Origin: Blastomussa wellsi
Taxonomy: Eukaryota; Cnidaria; Anthozoa; Scleractinia; Plerogyridae
DNA: 64,000 nt
Assembly: GCA_947652115.1 (NCBI GenBank)
Contig: OX393562.1
Coordinates: 15,250,252-15,314,251 of the forward strand
Direction: 5' to 3'
Below the pieces are notes generated by a model, which saw nothing but the letters and a program-made list of their open reading frames with translations, was not told the origin of the DNA and did no database searches. A program made the translations under genes and the position numbers. Of the stretch, positions 47,593 to 59,837 are shown piece after piece; position 1 is the first letter of the stretch; every line of letters starts with the position of its first letter.

Positions 47593-48540
47593 TTAATGCG
47601 GCGGTGACAGTAAACTCTGTACGTCGAAACTTCTCCTTCGTCCTAGTTCGTGTTCAGGCGAGGACTGTCCGGTTGAAACAGAGTCGATCTCTCTGTCTCT
47701 GATTTCATCCCGATCACGCTCTTGGTATCTCGGCGGAGATGTTTCTGGTGTTTCTCTTCGCGCCATCGAACTGGGCTTAGCCTCCTCGCTGAAAAAGGTG
47801 AAGTAACGGTGTGAATCGCTAAGAAGTCGTTCGGATTTCAAATCTAACTTGAGACACTTTCCAGCTCTTCTCCGTCGGTAGTCACCGTGCAAGAAGTCCT
47901 CATAGTACATGGGACAAATCGTCCAGAAATGTCCCTTACCATTCGGACTGCGACCAGCCTTGATGAAGCAATCGTTCAGGGAAAGGTTGTGCCGAATGCT
48001 GTTCCTCCATCCACTGCCTTTGGTCCTGAAGTATGGATAGCGCGTCAGGATGTAGCTGTATATGTCGCTTAGTACAAGCTTCTTCTCCGGGGAGCCAAGA
48101 ATTGCCTCAGCTATGAGCCCGATATATGATTGTGAGGGCTTCTCGTACGACCTAGCTAGGGAACTTCCCGAGGGTAGGAAAAAGCCGCAGCTTCCCAGGG
48201 AAGGTACAGTGGGCCAGAAGCTTGTGTAGTCCAGCGGCGTAACGGCTGCTGGTGGAGGCGGAGCGTGACAGTTCAGTTTGGAGTGTGGTAGTCCCCACGA
48301 ATACCACGGTCCGAGTTCAAACGCTGCTGGTGGAACTGCACTTGGCCACGTTACTGTACTAACTGACGGAACTGTCGGAAAATAATCCGCAGCTTTCTCG
48401 TAGTTTGAAACAGGACTAAATGCTGACATCGTCCTCTTGAAGTGATTCCTTGAACAAGCAAAGCAGATAAAACTCAGTTTAACTGTCTCAAACAAATAGC
48501 GCTCAAGTTGCTTCACGAAGCACTCTAGCGTTTTGCTCAT
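47593..48540 (-). CDS. foxQ2: forkhead transcription factor, FoxQ2-like, single exon
   Basis: A 315-residue frame without introns. The forkhead domain covers about residues 133-226: KPSQSYIGLIAEAIL, the recognition helix WRNSIRHNLSLND (178-190), then GKGHFW. The wing sequence AGRSPNGKGHFW with EDFLHGDYRRRRA matches FoxQ2 rather than FoxD or FoxA. The C-terminal SFDVQSLL resembles an eh1 motif, which recruits Groucho/TLE co-repressors. FoxQ2 factors pattern the aboral/apical pole in cnidarian and other larvae (family knowledge). The longest frame starts at 48540, but Met38 at 48429 (A at -3) is the likelier start if the nearer TATA-like box at 48552 is used. Cnidarians have several FoxQ2 paralogues; which one this is cannot be told. 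Confidence 0.8.
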   Translation of the reverse strand: MSKTLECFVKQLERYLFETVKLSFICFACSRNHFKRTMSAFSPVSNYEKAADYFPTVPSVSTVTWPSAVPPAAFELGPWYSWGLPHSKLNCHAPPPPAAVTPLDYTSFWPTVPSLGSCGFFLPSGSSLARSYEKPSQSYIGLIAEAILGSPEKKLVLSDIYSYILTRYPYFRTKGSGWRNSIRHNLSLNDCFIKAGRSPNGKGHFWTICPMYYEDFLHGDYRRRRAGKCLKLDLKSERLLSDSHRYFTFFSEEAKPSSMARRETPETSPPRYQERDRDEIRDREIDSVSTGQSSPEHELGRRRSFDVQSLLSPPH

Positions 48541-48678
48541 AAGCGTTCAGCTTATAAACGCTCGGCTAAGGTGCCACGTGACCGAGCCAATACGGCGACT
48601 AGCAAGCGGTCTTTTGTTCTAGGGTCGAGGTGGATAATCGCGCGTGGGAACTGCAACATTGCGACCACATGGGGAGAA

Positions 48679-48686
48679 TATTTATA
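48679..48686 (-). promoter_or_regulatory. TATA box candidate for FoxQ2-like gene
   Basis: Minus strand TATAAATA, about 140 bases upstream of the longest-frame ATG. A weaker TATAAG lies at 48552-48557 and would place transcription start inside the long frame, favouring the internal Met. Confidence 0.4.
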
Positions 48687-48799
48687 GCGTTTATATTTGA
48701 AGTGGGAACAAGAATGTGATCCCCGGGGTTGCACGCATGGGTAGCATTCGACATCCCCGTTATTAAAAAATGGACAAGGAGAAACACAGTTTCAACTTG

Positions 48800-51700
48800 A
48801 TTTTGTGTTTTCAGCTTTTCCTAAGATGCAGATTAACGCAACTGGAGTTTTTGTGAATTGTTTAGGCTGACTTGCGTGTTTGTAGTCTTTGGCCGATTTT
48901 CCATTTAATCCCCCCTCACAGCTAATCTATTTATCACCGTAAGCAACATCACTAAGCCGAATGCGATAAGTGCTTTAAAAAGTGTGTATATTTTGATCTT
49001 TTAGTTGGTTTTATCCGTTTAATTAGTCCATTGTCTAGAGAATTACAAGTCTGTGAAGTAAATCCCGGAAACAAAGGGCGAATTTTCGCACGTTTTGTTC
49101 GCCTTTACGAGGCGTACAAAACGTGATGAAATTACATTTCACCCAAACTTCAAAATGTACGCCTGTTCAGTCATCTTTGAAACTCTTGCTCTACGTTTCC
49201 AATTTTTCGTGCTTGACGTACGATGATAACGCTGTTTAATATTTAACGTTAAAAATATTTCAGGCAGGGAATTACTTCATAACTAAGTTGTATATTATGA
49301 GACCGCACTCACATGTCAGAAATATCCTGAACCAGCTGCGAGAGAAAGTTAGAAGTGCTTTCACTTTTGTTGATATCGTCGCACGCAATTAGAGAGAATG
49401 TTCTCAAATGAGAACGTTTGACAAATCGAAAAGACAAAATTTAGTCAACGTTGTAGGGTAGAATGTATTCTTCTTTTGCTTCGTAAAGAATTTAGCGGAA
49501 GATGAAAATTTGAACAAGGAGAGAACTTTAAAGATGTTCGTGTATGGACAAAAGAAAACTCACGTATTTCGAGAAAAGGCGATATTGGTGGATAATTAAA
49601 GGCAATATTTAGTTGGTATCACAACACCATAAATTCAAAATATGTCACGGAAGTTTACACAAACTAAACAAATCGATAGCATTATCGCAAGTGTAATTGC
49701 AGACTTGAAACTAAATAAACAGCTGGTCTAAATGAGAAATTGCGACAGCAAGTTATAATTCACGAACGAGCTATGAAAAAAATTGCTGTCCTTGAAACTC
49801 ACGAAGTTATCTTCGAGTAGAGTTGTTGCACTGTTTTTCAAATATTGGCTTGGATATAAGTGTGGTTGCAAGTACGAGTATTTTAAATTCCGGAAACCTC
49901 TGCAAAATATTGCTCTTTTACAACCCAAATGGAAGTATGTTTGAAAGCTACCGGATATCAAAACTAAGCTGCACAGCACATAAGTTAAATTTGACAGTAA
50001 CCGAAACTCTGCGGCAAATTTAAACTTGGCATTCGTATTTTTTGGGCCATAAAGTCCCAAAACAAACTAGATTAAAAGCCTTTTTTGTTGAGAACCTTTG
50101 CTTTCTGACAACTTGGGCTCCAAGAGGGGCCATCATCCCATTTCTTCTCGCATTTCCAATATATAAATACACGTCACGAGTCTATATTATTATACAAATT
50201 CTCCTGAAAGTACTAGAAGAAATTTACAGAGACCGGTAGGGGGAATTTGAATGCTGGTATCGAAAGCAACTTTTGGGTTTCTCTTATGAAAGTAGTTTCT
50301 GAGTTGGCTGTTTTATCAATTGCCAGACGAGCAGCTTTACAGCTGAAAATGATTTAAGAAACTGGACTCTCTGGTCTCAGAGCATACAAACAGAATGTAC
50401 ACGGTTTTAGCGACCGATAAACAGGATTTCTCAAAGAACGTTCCGTAGCGTTACAGAGGTCACAGTCTTCTCCTATTCTCGCAATATCTTTAACAAAATA
50501 ACACACTGAAATAAGTCCATTCTTCAGATCTCCAATATTGATTTGTATTGAAGTTAAAATGCATCGATTTATATATTACATACCAGCCGTTATATCACTT
50601 ATACGCTGAGCAAAAAAAAAAAAAAAGCAGTGCAGTAACACAATGCAACGTAACATCGTAGCTTCGATTTCTCCTTCGTCAAAAATCTGTTAAATTTGCC
50701 TACTAGTGAACTGCAACAATGAGCAATTGCACATGAAGTCAAGTGAGGAACAATGTTTTTACCATTAAGCAGGAATCTGTTTACAAAACGTAAACTGAAT
50801 TTGGTGAAGCGACCGATCACAAAGAGCACTTCACATGCAGGAATGAGCGAAAATTATTTTGTCCAGTTTCATATATAACTTTGACTTAAGTTCAGTCTTC
50901 TGCACCCATGCCTAATTCTGATTTTGTCTTCAAAGGAATAAAATACAAATTATATCTTTTATCTATCATGTTCAGTATCAATTGTAAGTATAATGAAAGT
51001 AAACACAACTTTGGCGACTATCCAAGCTTCGACAAGCTAGGAATACCGTTGTAACATTGTGCGTTGTGGGGTATAGAAACGCCCGTCAGATAACATTCAA
51101 TAGATTGAAGTTAATAACGAAGTAAATCAAGTGTTCCCACTTGCCTGTCTACACAACATAACAACCTCTTTTGAAACTCATTTCTGGTCTACATCTATTA
51201 ACCTATACCATGTTTTACTTCTTCCTCGTGCAATCTGGGCAGAGTTTTGGCTATTTCAGTTGAAATGGAAATTTCTTGGAGGAATTATGCGGATTAAAAA
51301 TTGTCAAGTCATTGCTTTTCTCCTAATTAAAATCATGATGAAATAACTTCAGCGACAGATTAGTTTGTTTTGGATACTGTCGTTAGGCAGTATCAACTTA
51401 GCACTGAAGTGTTGTAACAGCGATTAAGTATAAGTCTTATATCGAAAAATTGTCCAGTGCGTAAGTTCACGCCAATTTTCGTTCGATCAAAATTAGTTAA
51501 ACATTTCTGAGAAATCCGAAGGGGCATGAATGGCAAACTAAATACTATCTTTCAAGTAAATGTGTTTTTTTATCCCGGGGAAAGAATAGACCATTACGTT
51601 TTTATCGCACGAACAAGAATACCCTGCATGTTTCCAACGAACTTGAAAACTTCGCTTCTGCCGGAGACGGAGATAACTTGATAGATCCTGTAGGAAATAT

Positions 51701-54260
51701 ACCCATAAATTCCAAACCTGAGGAGCATTTTCAGGTATTATCGTGGAACTAAATGCATGTACAAATATCGGTGAAAACCTTCTGTTCAAAACATAGAGTA
51801 TACCTCTTAATCCCGGCCTGCTATAGCTTTCATTTTGGAAATGTTTTAGAGTCAAATATTACAAAGGTTTTGAAAAGCTTTGAATTTTACAAATAACACC
51901 CTATTTTTGCTTTTAAAGGTAGAGAAACATTGCCATGGTCACAAAATCAGAAGAAGACTTGAACATGCCATAACAGAAATGAGTTTGCAAATTCTAGTGA
52001 AACAATATAATCTGTAACCTGCATTTACTACGAATAACATTTTATAAGGCGCTCCGTTAAATATAATACATTCAATTTTCATTGGTAGGCAAAAGGGAAG
52101 ATACCGCACAAAACGTTTCGTAACCTTCTTTGAATGAATGAATCAAGCTAGATATTCGAATGAATGAAAATCTGTTCTAAGTGTTCTTCACCTCTCTATT
52201 AAACGAAATTGGTGAATCATAAATGAAGTTGTACAAGCTAAACTAAAATAAGAAGAACTTCTTCTTCAACAGTTTCATGATTTCTTCATGCAATTTTTAA
52301 AAAATCAAGGTACGCTATAAAGAAAAGATTCCGAACAAATTTTAAGCAACAATTTTTAAAACTACAAACAAATTTCGTGAGCAGCAATAGGCCATGCACA
52401 TTCGATATAACAAAATTTAAACATGGCACCGAGGCTTTCTGGTTACACTTCTATATTTCGTATTGTTTTCTTTGTATCAAGTCTCTTGTTGGAATTAACA
52501 GACAAAGCAATATTTCAAAATTTGCATTTCTATACCTGAATTTTTGATATACCGGCTGTAATAAAGTAATGTTAGTGTTGGTTTTTTCCTTTAATCTAAT
52601 TTTCATCTCAGTGAAAAGAAACATGAAATCCAATACAAAATCTATAATTGCAAATTTTATTATAGTATTGTAAAGCAGGAACTTTAAGACTCAACAAGCT
52701 TTTTTTCTAACAATTTCATGCTTTTACGTCAGTGCTTTTCGTACATTGTATGAATTTAAGCCATTTTTATTTTCCATGGCGCGAAAACGCCGGGCTACAC
52801 AAATAGAAAACATACCTTTTTGCTTTGTCATGCTTATCAGCGAAACACGAAATTTATCAAAAAGCTATAAATTAAACAAATTTCAAAGTCGTTAATCACT
52901 TTTATGACTTAGTGATAAAGGTGAAAAAATAATCTTTAGGAAAGCAATCTGGCCATATGCATCTTGCCTTACGTTCACGTACGATCATAGCCCTTACGTA
53001 AAGGCATGCTTTCAGCTTTCATAAGCTGTTATGAAATTTCTTCACAAGGAACATATTCCCAAATACCGCTATTTTTAGTACAGTCTATATATTGATCTTA
53101 AGAAATAGAAATTTGTACTCAAACAAACACTGCTATTGTTTATTAACGTTATTTTTGGAACGGAAGCCTAACAAATATAAATATCGTAAAGATTTCAATG
53201 CTCTGAATCTTCACACGAATTATATGTACGACAAAGAAAGACGATTAGTGAATAAATGAAAACCGAGAAAGCTGTATACATTTCTCGTTTTCTTTATATG
53301 TTTCCCTGTCCTTCCTCTCTTTCAAAATTATTATCATTCAAAATTACACCTGGAATTACTTTATACCTTAATTAACCTGTGCTTTTAAAGATTTTATTTT
53401 AAAGCATTACTGAAAAGGCGTTTTTCTGTCCCAAAATCACTCTCATCTGTGTTATAATATCTATTAGGGGAAGACAATTACCTTGATTAGCAAATATTTG
53501 GATTTATTATGAAATAAATAGCTTCTAATTCCTTTTAAATGAAATCATTGACCTTAAAAACAGTAATTTAGTCTTGCACAACATTTCATTATCCCCATTC
53601 TAATTTAAATAGACATTAATAATATTGCTTTTAGTTTACCAACAAAGCAATAAAATGTGCTTTGGAAAATTCTAAAAAGGAGGGCTTTTCTGGTTGGTTT
53701 TTGGGTTTATGGTCAGTGTCCCTTGATCAGTTTACGTTCGATCAAAAAGTATAATATGATTGAAAAAATAAAATTTATTTAGAAAAATCAGAAACCAAAG
53801 ATGGAAGTTTACATGTCACGTTACTAATTATGACTTTTGGAAGAGGAAGATAAAACCAACTTTGCCTTGTGATAATGAGTGGCAATGGACAAATAAATTA
53901 TAGTACATTAAGCGAACTATTCAGGGGAAAAAATAATCTGTGTAGGAAGGTTCTTCTTGAAAATTGAAAGGCGATAGTGGCTTTTCACCTGAAAGAGGAT
54001 CACACATAGTTGGTCATTGTTTGATTTCGTTATTGTGTACTATATTCATGTGATGACGTCAATACATTCATTTCTTTATTGCTTTTAAGTCCTCTTTTCT
54101 TCGTCATTAAAGGTAATTAGGGTTTTGGCATTTTCCCATCCATAATAAAAACGACCGTTACTAAGAATTCAGAAAGAAAATTCAATTAGTTCAAGTCGTA
54201 AAGACGGTCTTTATCTATCACAAATGCATCATGAACCTGTGAACCTAGTAAATGGCCTTA
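48800..54260. other. intergenic AT-rich DNA, no gene supported
   Basis: About 5.5 kb. Open frames are short, not linked by splice sites and lack recognisable motifs. Near 53430-53760 a diverged copy of the unit also seen at 56.8 and 63.2 kb can be recognised. Confidence 0.5.
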
Positions 54261-54266
54261 GCTCAC

Positions 54267-54312
54267 CGGGAGTTCTCGTAGCTCAGTTGGTTATGGGCCC
54301 GAATCCTGTCCT
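54267..54312 (+). repeat. tRNA-derived SINE head fragment
   Basis: GTTCTCGTAGCTCAGTTGGT has an A-box like a tRNA 5' half, followed directly by GGGCCCGAATCC. The middle of a tRNA is missing, so this is a deleted SINE or tRNA relic, not a functional tRNA. Confidence 0.45.
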
Positions 54313-54769
54313 GTCTTTGTCTCCACGCTTGTGTCATAACTGATCATTTCGTCTTTATCACCATGAACGAATGCTGTTATCAAGACTTTACAAGCCTCAA
54401 ACAAACGATATACAGAGCCGACTATTAAGTGAAAGAATTAGGTGTTAATAAGACGCATATTTTTGAAGAAAGGTTACACTGCAGACAAATGCATCCGGAA
54501 TTTTAATTTGGCAGAAGCATCAGTACTATAAATTCCTAATACCTGATGAATATGGGTGGGTGAATGTGTGCATCACGGATACAGCAATATTGGAATCATG
54601 CCTGTGATGCTTCGTTTGTGTCAAGAAATAAGTAGCTAGAATATTCAGTAGTTTTGGCTATAATATGCTTTACCAAAATGATAAATTTGGCTCTTGGTGA
54701 GTTGTAAAGCTAGGTGAATCAAAACTCATCAAACACTTGCGAAAAACATACAATGTTTTGTTTAATCTG

Positions 54770-54963
54770 TGTTTCTGTCCTTTCCACAAATTACGTCAGA
54801 TCAAGGTGAATGGTTACAAGCACTAGCAAAATTGTATATGGCCATCATGCCACGTTCGCTGACAGTAATCATATGTTTGGTCTTCGCGTTTCTGTCCTTT
54901 TCACTGATTACGTCATTAGGGTTCCTCGAAGAAGTTACAAGCACAAGCAAAAATTGTATATCG
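54770..54963 (+). repeat. diverged tandem duplication, period about 119
   Basis: GTTTCTGTCCTTT, then ATTACGTCA, then GTTACAAGCAC and AAATTGTATAT occur in the same order at 54770-54841 and 54889-54963. The second copy forms part of the hydrophobic ORF that starts at 54847. Confidence 0.6.
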
Positions 54964-55047
54964 TGCAAGCTCACAGAATGTGATATGAGAGGAGAGGGAT
55001 TTAAGGACGTTCGCGCAAAAAATTTTCTACCATTGATTTTTTTCTGA
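54847..55047 (+). CDS. possible small secreted ORF, doubtful
   Basis: A 66-codon frame starting MPRSLTVIICLVFAFLSFSL, which looks like a signal peptide, then NCISCKLTEC. The 3' third lies inside the 55000-55647 transposable element, so the original C-terminus or next exon has been lost or replaced. No homologue recognised and no promoter seen. It could be chance in duplicated DNA. Confidence 0.22.
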   Translation: MPRSLTVIICLVFAFLSFSLITSLGFLEEVTSTSKNCISCKLTECDMRGEGFKDVRAKNFLPLIFF

Positions 55048-55647
55048 AACTCTCACCACTGTAAGATAATGAGTAACTGATGTCAGAAATGCAAAAAAAA
55101 AATGGGGGTCACCGACTCCGTTTTGGAGATAACATGCCCACAAGAACAGCCTAAATCTGAAAAATTTCGCTTCGTTAGCGGATACGTCTATAGTGTCTGT
55201 AAGCACAAAAATTTTGCAGATAAATCTTTGAAATGAACGTATCTCTGTCAAATGTTGTTTAAATGGACCCATAAAGTGAATTTATTCGATTGGTGTGGTT
55301 CCTTGAAGTAAAAATTCGCATTTAGCGACCACATTTCCACTCGCCTAACAGCCGCAAGATGGCAGGATTCGATGTCCTCTGGGCATAAAACTTGAACATT
55401 TTTAAACTTCCCACATTGATTTTTTGTTCATTTTCTGAAAATCGGCCGAGAATTGTAAATAAAATAAGTTCATGGAAAAAAAGTAGGGGTCACCGACCAT
55501 TTAAGAGAGTAAACTGCCAGGAAAGCTACGAAACTGCTTCTGGCCCTTTGATTTTTCCTAAGCGCGCGCTCTCGATGGAGGACGTGGGGTGACGAATTCC
55601 GTGCACAGTAACGATGCGCACAAACAAATAGCGCGAACGTCCTTAAA
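55000..55647. mobile_element. 648-bp element with 17-bp perfect TIRs
   Basis: Ends TTTAAGGACGTTCGCGC (55000-55016) and GCGCGAACGTCCTTAAA (55631-55647). TTAA sits at both outer edges, which could be a piggyBac-style TTAA target site, though the end sequence GGACG is not typical of that family. Inside, GGGGTCACCGACTCC and GGGGTCACCGACCAT form a partial direct repeat. Non-autonomous. Confidence 0.75.
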
Positions 55648-56796
55648 AGCAAGTAAAGCCGGCTAGGAGACTTGCTGCCTGACTGACATACAGGCAGGCA
55701 TACTGAATGACAAACCGGTCTACAAACCGAAACAATTACCAAAATCCGATGTTTTCCATCAATAAACCCACCATGTTTCTTTCAGTTTATACAACAAATT
55801 ATTTTGCTTACGTGTTACTTTACTGAATTACTCTTGCCAAAAGATTATCAACAATGTCATCACAAAAGTTAAAAATCTAAATGCTTTTTTGTTTAATTTC
55901 AAACAATTGCAAGTAGTCACTTTGAAGATTTACTATCGTTAACGTTATCAGAATTTTGGTGCATGTCCATTGTAAAAACTGATGAATCAAAAATAGAATT
56001 TCTAAAGTATTTGTGTAAAGGAATTTGATATCCCAACATGACGATAATCGGTTGTATTGCCTGAAGGTCATTTCATAAATTTCAAGTAATGAAACGCGTT
56101 CAAAAACGTTTCTCTTGTTTCAAACAATAACTTCAATCGCTTTTACTGTTCTATTTTGTCTTTTTGTTCATAAAGCAGTTCTCTAATCACAAAGCTATAA
56201 TTATAACAGATAAAGGCGTTAATTAAATGTTTGACTCAGTTCTAGTAACGTACAGACTGACTAGACATTAACAAAATCCCGGAGCCAGTAGAACCGGCAT
56301 AGTCTCAATGTTTTGTTAGTCGTTGCCGTTTGAAGAATATACATTTTAATGAGTTGGTCGCTTCCTAAACCTCTTAAAAACTTTCTGGTGATAAAATATA
56401 CTTCGAAAATGCATGATTTGGTTTCATGTATATTGACTTTAGGCAATAAGACAATTGTGCTCAAACAAACATTGCTTTCGTGCTTGAAGTATTATTATTG
56501 GCACGGAAGTAAAATGACGGCAAAATATCGTAATACAATTTAATGCTCACCGAGTCTTCACACGAACCACACGACACATACAAAAAAGAAGAAAAAGCAG
56601 TTCCAAGGAAACATTTGTTCCGGAATGAAAAGTTTTATCAACATTAAATTCGAATCAAGATATCTCTTAAAATTGTCTACAAAAAGCCATGGTCTTTTTA
56701 TCGAACGCCGAGAAGAAAATGTTACCAGTTCCAGGTTAACTTTTAACCCCATGCACTAAATAATATAAGGACAGGAATTCTGGTGGAAGCGACCAA

Positions 56797-58925
56797 ACAA
56801 TCGATATTATTGCAAAGAAAAACTTCATTTGAAAACAGCCCCAGAACATAGCTATAACAATCATGATATGCGATGAAACAGGAAGATATATTTCAAAAAC
56901 AAAAATTTGAGCCAATTAATATAATAATAATCCTTCCATTCTGCCTCTTACTTTTTTGTTCAAAATTTATATCGCAGTTGAATAATTAATGACCGACGGG
57001 TGACATTCAGTGAGTAAGAGTTTCTTTCTACTAAATTGACGAGATCACGCAATCATGCACTCCTTGACTGTACACGATGACGAAGACAGTTGCTTGGTCA
57101 TCATCATCATCATTTTGTCCTTTTCCCTTTAAGGGAAATGGGGCCTTGGTCAGCAAACATTATTAGATTTTTTAGATAAATAGACTATTTGGGTGAATTC
57201 ATAACGACAAATGAACACTAAAAGTAGGTGTGTCAGTGCTACACCTAGATTTTTAACCATTCTACTCAAAACGTATTTAAAATATTGCCCAGTTTTCGAG
57301 TCTCAAACGAGAAAACGGTCTTGGCAAAGTTCTTAAAGGGAGGAGTCGTGGTTTGGTCAGTTTGGGGTTATAATTAGTTTATGTTAATCTTTTTATTTTG
57401 GAAAAAGAAGAGAAATTTCATTATTTGAATTGAAAATATCCCAGAATGTGAACGTATACGAATTACATGATGAAATATGCCCCTTATAACAGGAAGATAG
57501 CGCTTGAACCATTTGATCACGCATGGTAACAGGAACGAAATTTGCATAGTCTCTAGATTTATGAACGAAGCATTAAATTCTTTTGCTATTTTAGTAACTC
57601 AGCTATACGTTCTGTTCATTCGTAGACTTTTGAAAGAGAAAAGAAATGGAAATAAGTGCATAGTCAAGTACTTACAATTGACAAGCGATAGTGACTTTTA
57701 ATAGGAGTATTTGCTTTCGTTGTCCAGCCCATGACATTTAACGTATAGTTCGCCTGAATAAGTTAAGAATATTTCGAAAGTCCAATTTTTTTTAGAGACG
57801 ACGAGATTTATTTATTGATAAACAGTTTTTAAAAATCTTTACATACAAACTTTAACTTTAAAATATTTGAAATGTCAATTCCGACAGTTGGCTAGCAATA
57901 AGCACAACTTTATCAATAGTCATCTGGATTTTTATCTCTAATTCCGGAGGTGATTCAGTTAATAATTGTATATTTAGTAGGGAAATGGACTCACTCAATT
58001 TCATAATGATTTAAAAATGATTTAAAAGGAAGAACTTCTTTTAATTTCAATATTGATTACAAACTAGGTGGGAACATGATGCTTCCGGTAACATGATATT
58101 TCTTTAAACATTAAAAGGAGCTTCGTCACGATATTTTGATTTATTTTTTGTGATGAACTAAATTCCGCTTCAAATGAAGGCAACGTAAAACTAATAGATA
58201 AGTTTACAAAGGCAGAAAAACACCAAAGAGTTGATAGTAAAGCAAAAAGGAACAAGGATGGTTAAGGATGGAGAAGATTGAGACGGATTACAAATGACGA
58301 GTTTGAAAAACTTAGGCTCCATCATGGCCTGTAAAAGCCCTTGCGGAAAAGAGAAAAGAGGTGATGGCTGCAGCCAGAAATAAATCATAACCTCACTTGG
58401 CTATTTTCGCCTTTTTTCCACAAAGAGAGCAAGTTCACTGGACATTCTATTAAAAGTCAGGTGGCCGCACCTGAAGGCCACGATGACACCAAAACTGCTG
58501 AAGGTGCATTGCGTTAACAAGTGCTGTGTGAACGAATATTAAATGAAATGTATGGAAACAAATAAAAAGAAAGTTAATATTGTAATTATGTGTCCTACAA
58601 GAGCGGAAAACGTTTCATCAGAAAGCAAAACAAAGATACATAGTAAAAAAGCTGCTCTCCGAGAACTAATAAAAACCTCGAAATATGTGTGATGCCATTC
58701 AATAAGTGTTCCTGTAAGCTATAATTTGCGGCTAATTTTTACTACCTACCTCAAATTTACGACACTCTAGTTGTTATGAGTACTTAGAACAAACTGCGTG
58801 TCACCGTCAGTGATGGGTGGCATTACAAGGTCTCTGAGTAAATTTGAAAGCAAATATTGTTAATTTCGAAAGTCACAATACGTTAAAGATTTCATGGGTT
58901 TGAACAAAATTAGCGATACAAACAA
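56797..58925 (+). repeat. diverged large repeat unit, copy at 56.8 kb
   Basis: 56797-57380 aligns by eye with 63208-63720 (TCGATATTATTGCAAAGA, CAGGAAGAT, GACGAAGAC.GTTGCTTGGTC, AGATTTTTAACCATT, GTCGTGGTTTGGTCAG). 58400-58925 aligns with 63760-64000. About 1 kb between these blocks is extra in this copy and includes repeat family A at 58221. Confidence 0.65.
58221..58318 (+). repeat. dispersed repeat family A, copy 4
   Basis: CACCAAAGAGTTGATAGTAA, then AAAAAGGAACAAGGATGG, GGAGAAGATTGAGACGG and AAACTTAGGCT. Strong match to the copy at 3168, far away in FAM193 intron 20. Confidence 0.65.
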
Positions 58926-58931
58926 CTAAAC

Positions 58932-59147
58932 GTGCTGAAATACATGACTACCCTCGTTCCGTCAATATTGTTAATACTGCTAATATATAGCTCATGTTTT
59001 ACAGACAGCTATATATATCAACCCACAAAATTACCTGCATTCCATGAACGCCAAGCTCTGAAAACTATTACAGAAGGTTTTGCTAACAATATCTTCAGTG
59101 ACGTTAGATGTTACGTTAGGGTAGAACACTTAGCTAGGCCCAACTAA
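58932..59147 (+). CDS. possible small secreted ORF at end of repeat unit
   Basis: A 71-codon frame beginning MLKYMTTLVPSILLILLIYS, a plausible signal peptide with cleavage near SSCFTDS, and a 45-residue mature part with no known motif (one Cys). It lies directly after GCGATACAAACAAC, a junction also present at the last bases of the window. Product unknown; it may be an exon of a larger gene or chance. Confidence 0.3.
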   Translation: MLKYMTTLVPSILLILLIYSSCFTDSYIYQPTKLPAFHERQALKTITEGFANNIFSDVRCYVRVEHLARPN

Positions 59148-59837
59148 GCAACAGTACTTAGCCGATACGTACAAAAATTCAAAGAACATTGTGAAGTCAT
59201 TAGCGATGCTATTTGTGTTTCAATACAACTGAACTATACTATTCAGAACAAGGTCAAAAATTGTATCTCTGTAAAGGCCAGGAACAAGTCCGACATATTC
59301 GCGCGATCGCTGTTATTTAGCAGTCCTGAAGAATGAAAGTCAAACTTGCAGATTTTGGTGCGAAAACAAGATTTGAACCTCGGAAGGATTCCACACCCCC
59401 CCCCCCCCCTCACCCCCCAAACAAAAACGACAAAATTTTATGGTCATTTTACTGTTGCACTAACGAGTTTAAGTATCAATAAATCAGCAATGACAGTTTG
59501 CCTTGTCATGCTGATCAGAAAAAGAAAACACGCTTCGTAATAGTTATAAATAATTCAAATTAATTAACTATACAAGCGACATTTTGGCACGGAATTAAAA
59601 AATTAAAACCAAAACCGTTGAATGCGTCACGCTGCTTTTGGCTTATCTGTACTACAACACCTTCATTTATGCCAATTCATCAACTGAAAATCTTAAAGTC
59701 TGGTATATACGATATTTTTAACATATTTAGGACATAACAAAATTGTTATCATGAGTTTATGTCCCCTGTTCATCTTGTGAATAAGCGACGTTCGTCAACA
59801 TTACCATTTTATTAATGCCGGTTTTCATTTTCATTAA

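Noticed and set aside
54267..54312. tRNA gene
   Set aside because: Only an A-box-like half is present; anticodon and T arms are missing.
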